From: Methanomicrobiales archaeon | GTDB lineage: Archaea > Halobacteriota > Methanomicrobia > Methanomicrobiales > JACTUA01 | Direction: 5' to 3' | DNA length: 5,923 nucleotides | Assembly (NCBI GenBank): GCA_028679035.1 | Contig: JAJRCL010000186.1 | Coordinates: 1 to 5,923, forward strand | Shown here: positions 4,625-5,923 of the stretch, one piece after another | How positions within the stretch are numbered: the first letter of the stretch is position 1 | Layout of the letters: the number at the start of each line of letters is the position of its first letter | Notes under the pieces: generated by a model | Seen by the model: the letters and a program-made list of their open reading frames with translations, nothing else | Told to the model about the DNA's origin: nothing | Database searches by the model: none | Translations under genes and position numbers: made by a program

Positions 4625-4999
4625 ATGAGTAAGCTGCTCGACACCATCATCGGCAGATCCTCCACAGTCGGTGAGGACGATTATATGGAACTGGACCTTG
4701 CGTCCTTCGAAGGGGCCGAAGGGGAGGAAACGGCCTCGATGTACGTGAAGGTTGCAGCCATTGCCGATCTGAAAGAAACCCCGAAAGTGAAGGACGAAGT
4801 ATACAACGGGAATATCGTTATCGTTGATATCTCCAAACTGAAGATGGATAAGATCACTTACGAACGTGTTCTCAAGGACCTCAAGGAGGTTGCAAAGGAC
4901 GTCAACGGGGATATTGTCGGCCTTGGGGACCAGAAATACATCGTCATTACCCCGATGTCGGTGAAGATTTCCCGTGAGAAGATCGGTGGGGCTCGTTGA
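4625..4999 (+). CDS. sepF: SepF-like cell division protein
   Basis: The 124-residue protein has the archaeal SepF (former DUF552) layout. There is a short N-terminal segment able to form an amphipathic membrane-targeting helix (MSKLLDTIIGRSS), an acidic linker (about 16-36) and a compact alpha/beta core (about 39-124). The core includes YNGNIVIVDIS (60-70) and the glycine-containing VNGDIVGLGDQKYIVITP (93-110), the region used for dimer formation in SepF proteins. In archaea with FtsZ, SepF anchors the FtsZ ring to the membrane at midcell. It lies 49 bp after the PUA gene with its own TATA box and overlaps zpr1 by 3 nt at the stop/start. ftsZ is not in the window. The family call is strong; the division role is taken from studied archaeal homologues. 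Confidence 0.9.
   Translation: MSKLLDTIIGRSSTVGEDDYMELDLASFEGAEGEETASMYVKVAAIADLKETPKVKDEVYNGNIVIVDISKLKMDKITYERVLKDLKEVAKDVNGDIVGLGDQKYIVITPMSVKISREKIGGAR
4985..4990 (+). promoter_or_regulatory. Ribosome-binding site that decides the zpr1 TTG start
   Basis: GGTGGG lies within the end of sepF, 5 nt before TTG at 4996; its GGTG part matches the core complementary to the archaeal 16S rRNA 3' end. The TTG overlaps the sepF TGA as TTGA (4996-4999). This supports TTG as a real start and translational coupling between the two genes. Confidence 0.6.
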
Positions 5000-5517
5000 A
5001 GGTCCTCCTCCCCAGCCGCTGTCCACAATGCAACGCTGAGATCCAGTTCCAGTATCAAACGGAAGAAATACCCTATTTTTCTGAAATCATGCTTGTTACC
5101 GCAACCTGTGACTGCGGGTTCCGGTGCGTGGATACCCTGATCCTGAAGGAAGCGGAGCCGGTCGAGTGGACGATACAGGTCGAGGATATCGGGGATCTCA
5201 GTGCGCGTGTTGTCCGCAGCAACCGTGGAAAAATGCAGATCCCGGAGCTGGGGATTTCAATCGAACCGGGTCCTGCCTGTGAGGCGTGCATCACGAATGT
5301 GGAAGGCATCCTGTGTCAGGTAGAGGACGTCATTGGCCGGGTCCTTACCTGGGCTGAGGGTGCTGAACGGGAGCGGGCTATGGCCCTGCTGCAGGAGCTG
5401 GAACAGGTGCGCGAAGGACGAAAGGCTATCACTATCATCATATCGGATCCTTCCGGTAACAGCGCGATCATCAGCAACAAGGCGACAAAATGTACGCTTC
5501 CGGAAGATCAGGGATAG
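4996..5517 (+). CDS. ZPR1-type zinc finger protein, single archaeal module
   Basis: Of 173 residues, about 1-45 form the zinc finger and the rest the ZPR1 beta-rich domain. The finger has C9-P-Q-C12, then IPYFSEIML and C38-D-C40-G, with another Cys at 44. ZPR1 hallmarks follow: RSNRGKMQIPELGISIEPG (74-92), ITNVEGIL (99-106) and DPSGNSAI (151-158). A helical, charged stretch (about 121-143) lies between the last two. Eukaryotic ZPR1 has two such modules and works as a folding factor for eEF1A; archaeal versions have one. A role with archaeal EF1A is inference. The second ligand pair is C-x-C rather than the eukaryotic C-x2-C, which I believe is normal for archaeal members. It begins at TTG overlapping the sepF stop, so it is co-transcribed with, and probably translationally coupled to, sepF. 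Confidence 0.9.
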   Translation: MKVLLPSRCPQCNAEIQFQYQTEEIPYFSEIMLVTATCDCGFRCVDTLILKEAEPVEWTIQVEDIGDLSARVVRSNRGKMQIPELGISIEPGPACEACITNVEGILCQVEDVIGRVLTWAEGAERERAMALLQELEQVREGRKAITIIISDPSGNSAIISNKATKCTLPEDQG

Positions 5518-5568
5518 TTCTGCACATCCAGACCACGCTTCCTGATGGAACGGCCGCTTATCCTTGTT

Positions 5569-5575
5569 AAAAAAA
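5569..5575 (-). terminator. Oligo-T terminator downstream of purM
   Basis: Seven A on the plus strand (TTTTTTT on the minus strand) begin 11 nt past the purM stop codon. This fits an archaeal oligo-T terminator for leftward transcription. The 69-bp gap between zpr1 and purM (5518-5586) otherwise shows no feature, and no comparable T-run serves zpr1. Confidence 0.55.
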
Positions 5576-5586
5576 GAGTATACGGG

Positions 5587-5923
5587 TTACTCTACCGCAA
5601 TCCCCTGTATGCGGACGACGGGTTCATCTGTGATCGTACCGACGACTTTTGCGTCCGGGTAGAATTTCCTCACCCCGGCAACGGATTCCTCCGGCGCAAT
5701 AAAAGCGTACCCCATGCCCATGTTGAAGGTGCGGTACATTTCTTCCTGAGAGACATTCCCATTTTCCTGAAGCCAGCGGAAAATGCCGGGCGGGGGAATT
5801 GGATCGGAAAAATCGAACCCATACCGGGTCAGCCGGGTGAAGTTGCGCAGACCTCCCCCGGTCACGTGGCACATCCCGTGGATCCCGAAATGACGGGTCA
5901 CGGCAAGGACCTCATGGTAGATC
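5587..5923 (-). CDS. purM: Phosphoribosylformylglycinamidine cyclo-ligase (AIR synthetase), C-terminal part
   Basis: The frame is open to the right edge, so the start lies outside; 111 residues plus the stop are visible. They contain the PurM C-terminal signature: GMCHVTGGGLRNFTR (glycine-rich nucleotide-binding motif HVTGGGL), PPPGIFRWLQENGNVSQEEM, and EEMYRTFNMGMGYAFI. PurM closes FGAM to aminoimidazole ribonucleotide with ATP, the fifth step of de novo purine synthesis, in the cytoplasm. The conserved MYRTFNMG block separates it from relatives such as PurL, HypE and SelD. The GTG near 5899-5901 is internal. It converges on zpr1 with a 69-bp gap and has a T-run after its stop. No frameshift or missing motif is seen in the visible part. 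Confidence 0.95.
   Translation of the reverse strand, partial: IYHEVLAVTRHFGIHGMCHVTGGGLRNFTRLTRYGFDFSDPIPPPGIFRWLQENGNVSQEEMYRTFNMGMGYAFIAPEESVAGVRKFYPDAKVVGTITDEPVVRIQGIAVE

Noticed and set aside
4433..5026. A 197-codon minus-strand frame opposite the PUA and sepF genes
   Set aside because: It spans two well-supported genes and their promoter in antisense, and its composition is shadow-like.

Overview
The window is euryarchaeal chromosomal DNA, most likely from a methanogen of the order Methanomicrobiales. The archaeal assignment is firm. It carries an archaeal Sm-like protein, the archaeal/eukaryotic ribosomal protein eL37, an MCT-1-like PUA protein, an archaeal-type SepF, a single-module ZPR1, TATA-box promoters, and an initiator tRNA with the archaeal A1:U72 pair and no encoded CCA. 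The order-level assignment rests on overall protein flavour and is inference. I see no insertion sequence, CRISPR array or phage gene; this looks like ordinary, compact core genome.

Layout, left to right. (1) Positions 3-863 (+) are the C-terminal 286 residues of a sodium:solute symporter, followed after a short hairpin spacer by a pterin-4a-carbinolamine dehydratase-family protein (903-1256, +) whose active-site histidines are partly replaced. (2) A thioredoxin (1282-1686, -) converges on it with only 25 bp between stop codons. (3) A gene-free stretch (about 1705-1857) holds the thioredoxin promoter, a perfect 8-bp hairpin and the promoter of the initiator tRNA-Met (1858-1932, +). (4) A leftward operon reads lsm (3634-3861), rpl37e (3437-3619) and purF (2009-3427), with 14-nt and 9-nt spacers. 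(5) A 216-bp divergent region separates lsm from a rightward block: an MCT-1/Tma20-like PUA protein (4078-4575), sepF (4625-4999, with promoter geometry pointing to a leaderless mRNA) and zpr1 (4996-5517, starting at a TTG that overlaps the sepF stop). (6) The C-terminal part of purM (5587-5923, -) converges on zpr1 and runs off the right edge.

The genes fall into three themes. The translation/RNA machinery comprises initiator tRNA, eL37, LSm, the MCT-1-like PUA protein and ZPR1, whose eukaryotic relative assists eEF1A folding. De novo purine synthesis is represented by PurF (committed step) and PurM (fifth step), which bracket the central genes. Cell division is represented by SepF, the FtsZ membrane anchor. 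The most unusual points are the pterin dehydratase homologue with two expected histidines missing, the SepF-ZPR1 translational coupling, the purine enzyme at the end of a translation/RNA operon, and the hairpin and TATA-like boxes in the two divergent regions whose positions do not fit a simple one-promoter model. I found no convincing new multi-gene system.
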